Of a stretch of DNA of 64,000 nt, positions 21,578 to 33,383 are shown piece by piece (position 1 is the stretch's first letter; every line of letters begins with the position of its first letter). The stretch spans positions 62,001 through 126,000 of the forward strand of contig JAZKJV010000153.1 of the NCBI GenBank assembly GCA_037367405.1, in the 5' to 3' direction. The notes under the pieces are model-generated. The model worked only from the letters and a program-made list of their open reading frames with translations, ran no database searches and had not been told where the DNA came from. The translations under genes were made by a program, and so were the position numbers. This DNA is from Ottelia alismoides (taxonomy: Eukaryota; Streptophyta; Magnoliopsida; Alismatales; Hydrocharitaceae).

Positions 21578-24500
21578 CCGGTCCTTGATCGCGACACGAT
21601 GTTTAGTGATGGTGGTGCTGAGGCCACCCTGTTTTCCTATGGTACTGATGCCACCGCGATTGATACAGATCCCTTGGATTCAGAGTCTGATTGGGCCGAT
21701 TGCTATGATCAGATGCCAGACCTGAGTCCACCTGAGCCTATAGATGAGGAGGAGGTAGATGCAGAGCCGATCAGAGACAGCACAGTTGAGCAGCCTTCTC
21801 CAGATCCAGTTTGCGAGAGTACGCTTTCACTTTCCCAGGCAGATTTGGCAGACTTAGCAGCTTTCACTCAGTTCCTTCCGCAACCAGACTTGCCAGCACC
21901 CAGCATTCCAGAGCTGAAGCCGCTCCCTACTTCGCTGAAGTATCGATTCCTTGCGGGCGATCCAGAGATGTACCCAGTCATCATCTCCGCCGAGTTGACT
22001 GGAGAGCAAGAATCCCGTTTGATGGGGGTTCTTGAAAAGAACCGCAAGGCGATCGGATGGAGCGTAGCAGATCTCCATGGGATTAGTCCATCTGTGTGCT
22101 CCCACCATATCTATCTCGAGGAGGGGGCGAAGCCGTCGCGTGAGTTCCAGCGGCGACTGAACCCCAACCTGAGAGAGGTCGTGATGAAGGAAATATCGAA
22201 ATGGTGGAGTGCAGATTTTATTTATCCCATTTCCGACTCCAAGTGGGTCAGCCCCTTGAATGTGGTGCCCAAGAAGACGGGCATCACGACTGTGATCAGT
22301 GAGTCGGGAGAGGAGATCGCTACACGAGTACCCACCTCTTGGAGGGTCTGCGTTGACTACAGGAGACTCAACCAAACCACCAAGAAGGACCATTTCCCCC
22401 TGCCTTTTATTGACCAGATCATTGAGAGACTGGCAGGGAAGAGCCATTATTGCTTCCTGGATGGGTACTCGGGCTACAACCAAGTGGCCATCGCTCCTGA
22501 GGATCAGGAGAAGACCACCTTTACCTGTCCCTTCGGCACATATGCTTTTCGACGCATGCCATTTGGGCTATGCAATGCCCCTGTGACTTTTCAGAGGTGC
22601 ATGTTGTCGATCTTTTCGGACATAGTAGGGGAGTGTTTAGAGGTCTTCATGGACGATTTCTCGTTCTACGGCGACGGATTCGACTCCTGTCTTGACTGCC
22701 TAGACCGAGTACTCCAGCGATGTATTGAGTATCATTTGGTTCTATCTTGGGAGAAGAGTCACTTCATGGTGACTCAAGGGACGGTGCTTGGCCACATCAT
22801 CTCCAACAGGGGCATGGAGGTTGATCCGGCCAAGGTTGATGTCATTAGGAAACTCGCACCGCCGTCCAATCTGAGGCAGCTACGGTCAATCCTGGGGCAC
22901 GTTGGATTTTATAGGAGATTCATTCAGGATTTCAGCAGGATTGCCCGACCGTTGACTGACCTCTTGACGAAAGACACCGAGTTCCTTGTCGATGACAAGT
23001 GTCTCTCGTCCTTTGCGACTCTCCAGCAGTGTGTTATTGAGGCTCATGTTCTCCAGCCGCCTGATTGGTCTCTCCCATTCGAGATCATGACGGACGCCTC
23101 CGATTTTGCCGTGGGGGCAGTGCTGGGACAGAGGAGGGATGGAGTTCCGTTTGCCATACACTACGCTAGCCGCACATTGGATTCCACTCAGCGGAATTAC
23201 ACGGTCACAGAGAAGGAGATGCTAGCCGTAGTGTTTGCCCTAGATAAGTTCAGATCGTATATCATTGGATCTAGAGTGACTTTGTTTACAGATCACACCG
23301 CCATCAGGTACCTCATGGCAAAGAAGGATGCCAAGGCCAGACTGACTAGATGGATCCTTCTACTCCAGGAGTTCGACATTGAGATCAAGGATAAGCCTGG
23401 AGTCAAGAATGTGGTGGCGGATCATCTCTCCCGACTAGAGCAACCTGAGGAGTCGGAGCAGATTGACCCTATTAGAGATACCTTCCCAGATGAGGCGATC
23501 CTTGCTATCGCCTCACTCCCGTGGTATGCCGATATTGTGAACTTTCTCGTTGCTGGGAAAGTCCCACAGGATTGGCCCAGGCAGAGCCTTGAGACCTTCC
23601 TTGCGAGGGCCAAGTCCTACCACTGGGAGGATCCCATCCTTTACCACGAAGGAGGGGATAGCATCTGGCGTCGGTGTATTCCTCAGGAGGAACACCATAG
23701 CGTCCTCACTTACTGCCACAAGCTTGAGGCAGGAGGACATCATTCTGGGAGGAGAACGGCACAGAAAGTGCTCCAATCCGGCTTGTGGTGGCCTACCCTC
23801 TTCAAGGACTCTGATGAGTTCGTGAAGAGGTGTACTGACTGTCAGAGGATGGGCACTTGTGGACAGCGTGATATGATGCCGATGCAGCCCATTCACTTCT
23901 GTGAGGTTTTTGACGCATGGGGCATCGATTTCATGGGTCCATTCCCTAAGAGTCAGGGATTTGAGTACATTCTGTTGGCCGTTGATTATGTGAGTCGTTG
24001 GGTGGAGGCTATCCCCGCCCGAGCCGCTGATGCGAGGACAGTTTGCAGATTTTTGAGGAAGCATATCATCACGCGGTTCGGGGTTCCACGAGTTCTGATT
24101 TCTGATGGGGGATCTCACTTCATCAACGACCAGGTGAAGGCACTTGCTAGCGAGTTCGGCATAGATCATCGTGTTGCTACACCTTACCATCCACAAACGA
24201 ATGGTCTAGCTGAAGTGTCGAATAGGGAGATCAAGACTATTCTGCAGAAAGTCGTCCGCCCTGACCGAAAGGATTGGTCGCAGCTTTTGGACTCGGTCTT
24301 GTGGGCATATAGGACGTCTTTCAAGACACCTTTGGGCACATCTCCCTTTCGCCTCGTGTATGGCAAGCCATGCCATTTACCTGTTGAGCTGAGGCACAAG
24401 TCACTTTGGGCAGTCACAGATATTTTGATGGATCCAGATGGTATGGGAGACCAGAGGAGGGCAGAGTTAGCTGCCCTGGAGGAGCTTAGAGATGCAGCTT

Positions 24501-24685
24501 TCTCAAGCAGCCTACATTATAAGGAAAAAGTGAAGGAGTGGCATGATTCTCATATCAGCCACAAGCATTTTGAGATTGGACAGAAAGTATGGCTGTTTGA
24601 TGCGAGGCTTCGTTTGTTTCCAGGGAAGCTGCAGAGCAAAATGGAAGGGACCCTACTTGGTCAGAAAGGTACACGACAATGGTAG
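21578..24685 (+). CDS. Athila pol: reverse transcriptase, RNase H, integrase
   Basis: In frame with the protease; the first ATG is 21599 and residues are counted from it. Reverse transcriptase spans about 170-440: [16 protein letters not shown], the catalytic FMDD at 350-353, and [13 protein letters not shown]. RNase H spans about 490-620, with Asp499 (MTDAS), Glu540 (TEKE) and Asp565 (FTDH). Integrase has a His-His-Cys-Cys zinc region ending CTDC at 745-748, then catalytic Asp777, Asp836 and Glu872 with the usual 35-residue Asp-Glu spacing. A fourth A in the run at 24638-24641 shifts the frame, so the protein ends [14 protein letters not shown] instead of continuing through the GPY motif. 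All catalytic residues I checked are present, and no chromodomain is seen. Confidence 0.95.
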   Translation, partial: PVLDRDTMFSDGGAEATLFSYGTDATAIDTDPLDSESDWADCYDQMPDLSPPEPIDEEEVDAEPIRDSTVEQPSPDPVCESTLSLSQADLADLAAFTQFLPQPDLPAPSIPELKPLPTSLKYRFLAGDPEMYPVIISAELTGEQESRLMGVLEKNRKAIGWSVADLHGISPSVCSHHIYLEEGAKPSREFQRRLNPNLREVVMKEISKWWSADFIYPISDSKWVSPLNVVPKKTGITTVISESGEEIATRVPTSWRVCVDYRRLNQTTKKDHFPLPFIDQIIERLAGKSHYCFLDGYSGYNQVAIAPEDQEKTTFTCPFGTYAFRRMPFGLCNAPVTFQRCMLSIFSDIVGECLEVFMDDFSFYGDGFDSCLDCLDRVLQRCIEYHLVLSWEKSHFMVTQGTVLGHIISNRGMEVDPAKVDVIRKLAPPSNLRQLRSILGHVGFYRRFIQDFSRIARPLTDLLTKDTEFLVDDKCLSSFATLQQCVIEAHVLQPPDWSLPFEIMTDASDFAVGAVLGQRRDGVPFAIHYASRTLDSTQRNYTVTEKEMLAVVFALDKFRSYIIGSRVTLFTDHTAIRYLMAKKDAKARLTRWILLLQEFDIEIKDKPGVKNVVADHLSRLEQPEESEQIDPIRDTFPDEAILAIASLPWYADIVNFLVAGKVPQDWPRQSLETFLARAKSYHWEDPILYHEGGDSIWRRCIPQEEHHSVLTYCHKLEAGGHHSGRRTAQKVLQSGLWWPTLFKDSDEFVKRCTDCQRMGTCGQRDMMPMQPIHFCEVFDAWGIDFMGPFPKSQGFEYILLAVDYVSRWVEAIPARAADARTVCRFLRKHIITRFGVPRVLISDGGSHFINDQVKALASEFGIDHRVATPYHPQTNGLAEVSNREIKTILQKVVRPDRKDWSQLLDSVLWAYRTSFKTPLGTSPFRLVYGKPCHLPVELRHKSLWAVTDILMDPDGMGDQRRAELAALEELRDAAFSSSLHYKEKVKEWHDSHISHKHFEIGQKVWLFDARLRLFPGKLQSKMEGTLLGQKGTRQW

Positions 24686-24803
24686 CATTGATATATCCGA
24701 GTTGTCTTCTGAGAGTACCTTTCGAGTGAACGGCCAGCGGCTCAAGCCATTTCTAGATCATGAGCCGCGGGACGTTATTGTTGCCCCTATTCATTTTGCG
24801 TGA
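24642..24803 (+). pseudogene. pol C-terminus (integrase GPY region) in the shifted frame
   Basis: In the frame one base over from pol, the sequence reads [19 protein letters not shown] and continues through FRVNGQRLKPF to end PIHFA at a TGA. This is the GPY-containing C-terminal part of the integrase. It is disconnected from pol only by one surplus A in the 4-A run at 24638-24641. The 3' LTR is young, so the shift is likely recent. Confidence 0.85.
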
Positions 24804-24935
24804 GATGTGGTCTCTTGACTCACATCTTTTGCATCTCACGCCTGATTTTCACTGTTCCTCCGCCTTATATAGATCCAGTTGTCCATATCATTCTATTCTT
24901 TAGTCCCACATCCCTTTTCTCATCTTATGATTATG

Positions 24936-24968
24936 CTATACTTAGGGTGTACTTTACCCTAAGTATAG
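24936..24968 (+). repeat. hairpin 1 ending in a polypurine-tract copy
   Basis: CTATACTTAGGGT at 24936-24948 is exactly complementary to 24956-24968 across a 7-nt loop. The right arm runs into a G-run, making AAGTATAGGGG. Confidence 0.85.
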
Positions 24969-25024
24969 GGGGGATGTAGGACCTGCGGGTATTCTTTTCA
25001 TTCTTTCTGCTCCTGTTTTGCTGC

Positions 25025-25056
25025 CTATACATAGGGATATTTTACCCTAAGTATAG
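25025..25056 (+). repeat. hairpin 2 ending in a polypurine-tract copy
   Basis: CTATACATAGGG at 25025-25036 pairs with 25045-25056 with one mismatch. A long G-run follows the right arm. Confidence 0.8.
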
Positions 25057-25111
25057 GGGGGGGGCAGACTCTGTATCTTCTTCACTCGGATTTCCCTTCA
25101 TGTACAGCTTG

Positions 25112-25143
25112 CTATACTTAGGATTAGTTAATCCTAAGTATAG
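25112..25143 (+). repeat. hairpin 3 ending in a polypurine-tract copy
   Basis: A 15-bp perfect inverted repeat (25112-25126 with 25129-25143) has only GT between the arms, so it is close to a continuous palindrome. GGGG follows. Confidence 0.85.
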
Positions 25144-26872
25144 GGGGAAACCACCGAGTCCCTCTCATTCTATTCATTTATTCGTTTCTGTACTTAGCCA
25201 TTCCTTTTCACTCCCCTTTTACTAAGCACGAGTTATGTCTTCTTCATCGCTCTTGATCACTCTGAGGACATCGTTCGAGCTAAGTATAGGGGGGTGTGTA
25301 TATATTTCATATATACTTTAGCCATAACTCGTACTTTGTGTGAGTATGTTAATAAATAAAATGGCTAAAAATCACAAAAATTAAAATTTTTTTTCATGTA
25401 CATAAACTTCTTTTTGCACATACATAGCTAGTGTACGAAGTATTTTTGTAAAAATGATTTCAAAAATCTTTTGTGTAAAGCTTGTGTAAATATTTTTGTA
25501 TCAAAATTATGTATATAGTACAAAATTTTTCTAAAATGTTTTGAAAATCAAAAGTTTGCAAAATTCTTGTGTAAATATGTGTAAAAATCTTCTTGCAAAA
25601 CTTGCACCTCATGCATCATTCATCCATGATTTCAAAACATTTTTTTCAAAAATTTTGCACGATTGTAAATTTGTGTAAATAAGCATCTTGTGTACATATA
25701 TGTATATAGTTTTTCCTGGATGAGAGTTGACATTTAAACTAAGCCTGGAATTAAATTGAGAAATGGAGCTTGAATAAGATCTTAATCCACCTAACTTTAA
25801 GAGGAACCTTATAGGACTTAGGGTTAAGGCTTTTCAGGTCCATAAGGACTTAATTCTTTGAGTCCACTAGGCTATGAGCATATGTCATCTTGATGAGCCT
25901 AAGTAGAGCATTTAACAACACACGTATGACTCTTAGAGACAATGGCTTGACTTGCACCAGCACTTTACACATGGCTCTCCACGGATGAGGTGGTAAGGAG
26001 GCAGTTTCCTTTGGCTTGGGGTAGCATATGAGGGTAGTACTTCTAGGCGGAACCTCTCTTCTTCTTCTAGTGAAGGAAGTGCGTCTCAACTTGGTCTAGT
26101 GGTGATGAAGGCTAAAGACAGAAGCTGTGGGTTGCAATAAAGCTTCAAAAGAGGGATAGTCTACTGGCTCAAGAGGAAAATTTCTTGTATATATGCTGCA
26201 CCATGTAGATATGTTGTATAGAAGTCCTTGAAAAAAAAATATATGCAAAATGCAAAAAGAACTCCAAAAAAGTGGTGGGTCGGATTGAAAATTTAATAAC
26301 CCCACCGGAGTGTACATAGTCAAATAAAGCAAAAGCTTATGGTATCCATGTTACATCTCATGAAGCTTGCAGCGGGAGACTTAGCTACACTGGCTGAGCT
26401 TCCAAAAGTCTATACTTCTTCCCCCTCTTCTTGAGCCGGTTGCACTTGAACTTAGAAGGGAATACCCCGCTTCTCGAGGAAAGAGTTGCTAGACCGAGGC
26501 ATTAGAGTTACCAGGTTGAGGGAGGTTGTTTCTTTGTTACTTCTGAGGTGGGGAGCCACATATCACTTACACTGCATGGAAAGATTCATGGTCATTAGAG
26601 TTTGTGTATGTAGACTTGTTCTGATCTGGTTTATTGAGGAGTCTTGCCCATAGATTGGTGGAACTTAGAGGCTGTTGGGTTTTAAGCTTAAGTCCAAATA
26701 AGGTTCCGACACATTAATAATCCAAAGATCTGATCGAGCTCCATATTTCAATTTAATGAAGGAAAGTTTAATAGTTCAACCTTGATCCATGTACATTCCC
26801 CTCTTTTTCTTTTTCTTTCTTTCTTTTTCACTTCTTTTTCAAATAAGTGTTTGCTAAGGGACTAGCAAAGTT

Positions 26873-26885
26873 AAGTATAGGGGGG
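26873..26885 (+). promoter_or_regulatory. polypurine tract of the Athila element
   Basis: AAGTATAGGGGGG directly abuts the TG of the 3' LTR at 26886, the position expected for the primer of plus-strand synthesis. Confidence 0.85.
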
Positions 26886-29800
26886 TGATGAATACCCATT
26901 CATCACTCTTTATTCTTATATTTTAGCTACAAAAACCTTTGCAAATGCATGTAGATATATGTAAATATGAATAATTACCAAAAGCATGCATTGTGTAAAA
27001 ACCTATAATTAGCATGTTTTTGTGCAAAAATAAAAGAATAAAGATTAAAAAGAAAAAGAGGGAAATATTTAGAATAAATATTGAGCAACCTAACTCAAGG
27101 GAGGGCTCAGCATGGGCCTGACCGCATAAAAGCCATAGTAGAGGGAGATAGGGACTCGTGTGTAAATATTTGTGTAAATAAATAAAACTATATTTTCCTC
27201 ACCCAAAAATATGCTTGTAAATACTTGTATATATTTATAAAAATATAAAAACAAAAGAAAAATTAAAAATAAAAAAAATCAAAAATACCCTTTCATCATG
27301 TACATAAACCATGTTCCTATATTTATTTAACCTCGTAATTAAATAAAGTTATTCTCCAAACTTTTTGTAAATATTCTATGCTATATATTGTAAATGAATA
27401 AAATAAAAGAATCAAAACAAAGATCAAATAAAAATAACAAAAATCAAAAATTCAAAAATACATTGTACATATACCATGTATATAGATGTACATATCTATT
27501 TATTCTACCTATGTATATAAATAATAAAAATCAAATAAAAACATCCTTTTATTCCTTATTTTATTCTATAAATAAATAAAATATAAAATAAGGATAAAAT
27601 TGTATAAAAATAATATATAAAAATCAAAATTCAACACCCTATATATATTGTATATACCTATACCTAGTACATATTATGTATATAGCCTACTTTTATTTCC
27701 AAAAATTAATTAAAAATCATAAAAAAATAGAGAAAAATAAAATAAACATTTTTTATGTTTTATGTTTTTGTAAATTCGGTCATTTTCTGGCTCAAAATAA
27801 TTAAATAAAAATTCAAAGCTTGGCGGGCTCTGATTGGTCCACGGGGGATTGTTGACCCCCGGTCAACTCTCCCCCCAGGACCACCAGAGCCGGGTCTGCT
27901 CTGACCGACCCGACTTCTCGAAATTACGCCCGCTCGACCCGGCACCCATTCCCCTAAACCCCGGCTCCGAATTGCTCACGTCATATCCGTCAACCTCGCC
28001 GGGGTATCCACCTCGAGATCCGCGCTCCAGAATGCCCTACCCGCTCTCGTCTTCTCGGACCCCTCCAGCATATATAACCGAGCTCCGCCACCTTCCCACG
28101 CTATCTTTGGCTAGTTGTTTCCTCCTCCTGTGAGCTCCAGAGCAACCGTGAGAGTGACAGCTCGCGTCTGAGCCTGTCGAAGCGAGGAGAGGGAGCTTCG
28201 TCATCGATCCGGCGAGCCCAGCCGCCGTAGCTCCGCCACCAGCGTGAGCTTCGAGCCTCGGAGCGAGACGATCCTCGAGGTAACGACCAGGAGCTTCAAC
28301 AGCTCCTCCCCAGTCTCACCGTTCATCCAGGTAGTCCCGTAGCTCCGCCATTTCGTTCGATTCGTTTACCCCCAATTTGCGCCGCCGTCATCTTTCTTCG
28401 ATTCACCCCGGTTCCGACCACCATCCGACCATCGGACCCGACCTTCACGTTCGCCTTCCTCCGCCGCACGTTCTGCACCCACTCACTCAACCCAGCTCGC
28501 ACAGGAGCTGGGAACCGGGCTCCTCCGTCCACCACCTTCGCCGGAGCCCGCCACCCCGACGCACCAGCCACTTTTGCTCCGCCTAACTGGGTCGAGGCAG
28601 TTTGCCCTCGACCCGCGAGTCTTCTGAGACCCTTTGCAGGTCATTCCGAGCCCAACTGAGGGCTTGGTCATTCAGGCCGGGAGACCCAGCTCCGCCGACC
28701 GTGCCTGAGCTCCTCCGAGCTTGGGTCGATCATTGGAGCATCGCAACAGACGCAGGAGCGCACCAGCATTCTTCTCCGATCATCAGAGCGCTCCGAGGAG
28801 GAGGTCAGCGCCCGCACGAGCCCAGCGAAGCTCGCCGGGGACCAGTTCTTCCAGCATCCTCCAGAGTCGTCGGATTAGCCCTCAGCTCCAGATGCCATCC
28901 TGACCGTTGGTTCCTGGAGCGCCCCTCGACGTCAGATCTGAGGTGACTGATCCGGACCGTTGGATCCACACGTGTCCTGGCCTAGACCGTTGGATCAACC
29001 AGAGCAGTACCAGCGTTGAGAGCCGCCCCCATTTGGACCGTCCGATCTACACGTGGCAGCCATCCAGCCGCTCCGGTTAATAAAGGGTAATTTACCCTTA
29101 GGCCCTTATCTTTGCTTTATTTCGCATTAGTCCTATAAATATTTAAGTACGTTGTTTAGTTTTAGGTTTATTTGCATAGAGGACCCTGCGCTTTAGTGTA
29201 ATTGCATTTATACCCCTGCCTGTTGTGAGCCACGTGCTTCGTCACGTGTTATTTTGGTGTATTTGCAGTAGATGCCCTTGTAGTTCTGGATGTTTATGAA
29301 TGAATGAAACTTTTTAGTTAATTGCATTTATACCCCTGTGAATGCTTTATTCTCGCATGTGCGTTTTATTTTGGGTTATTTGCAACTAACCCCCCTGGAC
29401 TTTTGGTACGTGTTACCAATTGGTCCTCGGGGCTTATTTTCCTTACATATAGGTCCCTGAGTGCCTCAGGCACGCGCTTGGCGCGTGTTTTGCTGGGTTA
29501 ATTGCACCGGGACCCCCAGAACTTTGGGTATTTGCATTCCAGTCCCTGTGCACAGTGCCCTATCTCTATTTTTGAATAAAATATCAAATCACCTCCGAAT
29601 CTAATGAGAATTTGACACATGGCTCCTGCCATGGTGTAGGATTTTCACGGATTTTTGAGGACATTTCTGATTTTATTTGCCATTTTTAAAAATTCAAAAA
29701 CCTTAATTTTTGTTATTGTCAAGATTGAAAAATCACAAAAAAATATAAAATCTCCCTCAAAAATTCCCTAAAAATTAGCTACTGTTTAGTTTGTGTTCCT

Positions 29801-30514
29801 TGATTTTCTTGCCAATTTTGGCTATTTTTCACCACTGGAAAACCTTAAAAACTCAAAAACACTAAAAAGCCCATAAAAATTCCAATAAATTAACTAAAAA
29901 CTCAAAAATAATAAACTTGGTACCTAAATTTTCCTTGTTTTACCTACTTTACAGGAAAAGTACCTCCAGGCCATTTTGAGGCCCTTAGATATTTTATCTA
30001 GGGGTTCTTGGCTCGGCTGGACAGTACCTCTTATTTTTGCTACTGTTTGATTTTTAGAAAATAAAATAAATATCAGAAAATTATTAAAAATTCACCAAAA
30101 ACATAAAAAATATAAAACACATAAAAATATTTTTGTTTTGATTTTTGGTTGATTTTTGGTGCTTGAAATAATTTGTTGATTTGTGTTCTTCCTTGCTTTT
30201 CTTATTTTCTTAATAAACTTAAAAATCCAAAAAAATATAAAAATAATTAAAAAACCACTAAAAATATTTTCCTCTTTTCTTTTATTTGTTTTGACTACTT
30301 CGTAGGCCTCTCGGCCAATCCGTGCTCCTTGAGTTCGACCCTGGGTGCTATACCAGGTTAATCACATAGCAGGACCGCTTATTCGTGCTTGATTGATTTC
30401 TGATTTATTTAGTGGTTCGATTTTTCTTGATCGACACATCGTCTGAGTGACCGAGGTCGCAACGACCACTTCTGTACCTTTACCTTAGTCGCTCGGTCAA
30501 TTCTTGTGTCGTCA
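26886..30514 (+). repeat. 3' LTR of the Athila element
   Basis: This 3,629-bp LTR is near-identical to 9205-12832, with TATA at 28071-28077 and AATAAA at 29079-29084. Differences from the 5' LTR are mostly transitions plus a few 1-2 bp indels in homopolymers. It ends GTCGTCA, followed by the CTCGT duplication. Confidence 0.97.
28071..28077 (+). promoter_or_regulatory. LTR promoter TATA box (3' LTR)
   Basis: TATATAA is identical in position and context to the 5' LTR copy. It could drive read-out transcription to the right, antisense to the copia remnant. Confidence 0.6.
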
Positions 30515-30519
30515 CTCGT
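30515..30519 (+). repeat. target site duplication CTCGT (right copy)
   Basis: This exact match to 9200-9204 directly follows the 3' LTR. Confidence 0.95.
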
Positions 30520-31067
30520 CGGTGTATAGACCTTGATTAGATCATCAACCTATCAGTCTGCCAAATGTACATACTCAGACATATAGAAATACATCTGTCT
30601 CCATCATTGGATTCTTTCCTATATCGTGATAGTATATGACATAGGTCTTGGTTATTTCGATCTCACTAAATCAACTTTTTGATCTAGCATATATGACACC
30701 TCCGAAACTCTATTCCTGTATAGAGGACCAACATTAAGAGGTCGATCAGATATCAATCTTTAGAGAAGGATTTCTGTCTCCTTCTCAGGCTGGAGATCAT
30801 ATCTTAATAATCATTTGATCGATTATTCCTCAATCTAGCTCTTTATATATCATCCAAGCACCAACCTCTATGATTCAACCCTTGAATCAATAGTTGTATG
30901 ATCATTAAGATGGCCATGGTGCATATCCCTAATTATATTAGGGGCTTTATGGTGCATTCATTCATTTAATTTCAGACATGGGGTGAAATAAATCAATAAC
31001 TTTTATTGACATATCAAATATTACAATAACATTTATTGCATGAATGATTTGCATCGGGCTCAAATGG
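30520..31067 (-). mobile_element. copia 3' LTR, promoter-proximal part
   Basis: On the minus strand, a GTGGGAGAT purine tract near 31070-31080 is followed by TGTTAGCC, the typical junction between a copia polypurine tract and its 3' LTR. The LTR then runs leftward with a TATA-like ATATATAAAG near 30840-30850 until it is cut by the Athila insertion. The continuation is at 9199 and below. Confidence 0.7.
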
Positions 31068-31133
31068 CTAACAATCTCCCACTAGCCCTCAGAACCATTC
31101 AGGTACAATATTTAAACACAAGCTCATTACATG

Positions 31134-31364
31134 CTAGTCAAAAACCATTTGTATCAAAGGTTTAGTAAGGGGATCAACAATGTTGTCGGTAGATGCCATC
31201 ATGGTGACGATGATGTCACCACGCTTTTGAATCTCCCGAATGCTCTTTTGATGCCATTTGGGTTCTTTCTCCTGAGCTATGACTTTTGTGTTATCGCAGA
31301 GTAGTGGGATGAGAGTATTAGAGGAAACTACATCAAGTTCCAGGATGAACTTGCCCAACCACAC
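31134..31364 (-). pseudogene. copia RNase H C-terminal piece
   Basis: The minus-strand reading LLCDNTKVIAQEKEPKWHQK and RGDIIVTMMASTDNIVDPLTKPL matches the end of copia RNase H: the CDN motif, the H of the HQKS-like region and the NIADPLTK motif, here NIVDPLTK. The upstream part is lost to frameshift around 31365-31438. Confidence 0.85.
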
Positions 31365-31438
31365 CGCCTCCTTTGTAGTATCCGATGGGACAATATATTT
31401 GGCCTTTGTTGTTGAACTGACTACAGTGTCCTGCTTCT

Positions 31439-32666
31439 CTAGCTCACTGTGCCACTGTTCAACATGAACACAAATCCTGATCTCGATTTTTGATCATCAA
31501 TATCAGATTGGAAGTTTGAATATGTGTATCCTAAGACTTGGAGATATCCATCTCCATAGACCAAGATATAATCTTGCGTCCGTCTTAGATACTTAAAGAT
31601 GTTCTTCATTGCATTCCAGAGTTGCTCTCCATAGTAAGATTGGTAACTGCTTACCACCCCCACTGCATGGTAGATATCTAGACTTGTGCGCATCATGGCG
31701 TACATTAGGCTTCCCACAACTGATGCGTAGGGGCATCTAACCATGGCTTTCTTATCCTCAACATTTTGAGGATTCATCCCTTTAGATAAATGGATACCGA
31801 GTCTTAAGGGAAGGATGCCTTTCTTGAAATTCTCCATACGGAAACGTTCCAAGATCTTCTTAATGCACCCTTGTTGTGGCAATACCGAAATTCTCTTTTC
31901 ACTGTTTCTGAATAGCTTCCGATCCAAGATATAAGAGGCTTCTCCAAGATCTTTCATCTTAAAGGTATGGGATAAACAAATTTTAACACTGGTCGTGATC
32001 CCTATATCATTCCCAATGATAAGTATGTCATCTACGTAAAGCATGATGAAAACATTGGTGCTCTCACTAAGCTTCTTGTACACATATGGTTCATCAGGAT
32101 TCTGAACAAAATCATAACTCTTTATGGCTTCGTCGAATCTGATGTTCTAGATACGAGAAGCTTGTTTGAACCCACATATGGATTTCTTCAGCTTGCATAC
32201 ATTGCCTTCCTCAGTTATAAAGCCCTGGAGCTGCTCCATATAGATATCCTCCTCCATTGAGGAAAGCAATCTTGACGTCCATCTTCTAGATGTCGTAGTC
32301 AAGATATGCAGCTATAGCTAGCAGTGCCCTGATGGGCTTAAGCATAGACATAGGAGAGAATGTCTTATCGAAGTTGATGCCTTCTCTATGTGTGTAGCCC
32401 TTGGCTACGAGCCATTCTTAGGTCTTTACATTCCAATCATGTCCCCTCTTTCTCTTAAAGATCCAATTACACCCAATGGGTTTTACTCCTCTAGGTAGAT
32501 CCTTTAGGTTCCATACACCATTCTTGTGCATGGAATCTATGTCACACTTCATTGTTAGCATCCACCTATCCATGTCATGATGTGCGAGTGCTTCACTAAA
32601 TGAAGCTGGATCATTGTCAGTTTCACATGACACATGGAATCTGTACCTTTCAGGTGATTCAAACAC
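31439..32666 (-). pseudogene. copia reverse transcriptase, broken
   Basis: On the minus strand the frame at 32666-32418 gives the N-terminal part (MDRWMLTMKCDIDSMHKNGV and GCNWIFKRKRG). An interrupted stretch at 32417-32084 still shows KLKKSICGFKQASR and DEAIKSYDFVQNPDEPYVYKK. The frame at 32083-31439 carries the catalytic FIMLYVDDILIIGND, FKMKDLGEASYIL and GSLMYAMMRTSLDIYHAVG. The YVDD active site is intact but stops and frame changes separate the parts, so no full enzyme can be made. Confidence 0.9.
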
Positions 32667-33107
32667 ATACGAACTCCTTTGAAGAGGTACGAGTGTTACA
32701 TCTTTATTTACTTCTTTAGTTTCTGGTTCAGGAAGCTAAGTTTCCTCAAGGGGATTCAATGGATTCCTTTACTTCATTTTTGTCTTCACCCTTAAAGTAG
32801 TCATCCTCCTGAAATTTTACATCTCTAGAGATGAATACCTTCTGAGTCTCAGGATCATAAAGTTGGTATCAAATATCATCCTTTACATACCCAATGAAGT
32901 AGCACTCTTTTGTGCAAGATTCTTTCTTACTTGCACCCATGTTCTTTGCATGGAATAAACAAACCCAAATTCTTAAACCATACAAAAGATCATGAGGAGT
33001 TTTAAGTAAAAATTTGCTAGGAATCTTGTTTAGGATATATATTACAATCTTTATTACATATCCTCAGAAACTAAGGGATAAATGTGCTTTACTTATTATT
33101 GATTGGA

Positions 33108-33383
33108 CTATGTCCATGATGGTTCTGTTGCATCTTTCAACAACACTATTAAGTTAGGGTTTCCATGAGGAATGGGATTGGAGACAATTCCTCTCTCCTT
33201 GAGGTATTCATTAAATTCATCTGAGTGGTACTCGCCAACTCGGTCAGATCGAATCCGTTTAATCTTCATATGGCTTTGGTTCTCAACCAAAGCCATGAAC
33301 TCATTGAACTTTTCAAATATTTTAGATTTATGATGTAATAGGAAGATAAGCCTGCATAGAGAATAGCCATCAATAAACATCAA
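33108..33383 (-). pseudogene. copia integrase core fragment
   Basis: The minus-strand reading KIFEKFNEFMALVENQSHMK, KRIRSDRVGEYHSDEFNEYL and ERGIVSNPIPHGNP is the middle of the copia integrase core. The second catalytic Asp sits in RSDRVGEY (family norm RSDNGGEY, so NG is altered). The usual TPQQNG is replaced by HGNPN. Sequence up to about 34350 is expected to hold the rest of integrase and gag, but only broken frames remain. Confidence 0.85.

Larger units (their letters stand above)
24804..26885 (+). other. Athila post-pol region, no env-like frame
   Basis: About 2.1 kb between pol and the 3' LTR has no long open frame, although Athila elements often carry an env-like gene here. It has four internal AAGTATAGGGG-type copies of the polypurine tract (24961, 25050, 25137, 25283) besides the functional one, several set in perfect or near-perfect hairpins. 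The second half (25795-26760) matches the old remnant at 985-2065 in blocks. Confidence 0.85.
9205..30514 (+). mobile_element. Athila-lineage Ty3/gypsy retrotransposon, full length with nested solo LTR
   Basis: This is a structurally complete element of 21,310 bp: 5' LTR, tRNA-Asp primer site, leader, gag-protease-RT-RNase H-integrase in one frame, post-pol region with polypurine tract, and 3' LTR, all bounded by CTCGT duplications. The lineage call rests on the tRNA-Asp primer site, the FMDD reverse transcriptase, the integrase phrase [25 protein letters not shown] and the order RT-RH-INT without a second RNase H or chromodomain. About 3.7 kb of its length is an inverted solo LTR of a related subfamily inserted after the primer site. 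There is no env-like frame between pol and the 3' LTR. Two in-frame TAG codons and two frameshifts suggest it needs helper proteins. Confidence 0.95.
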
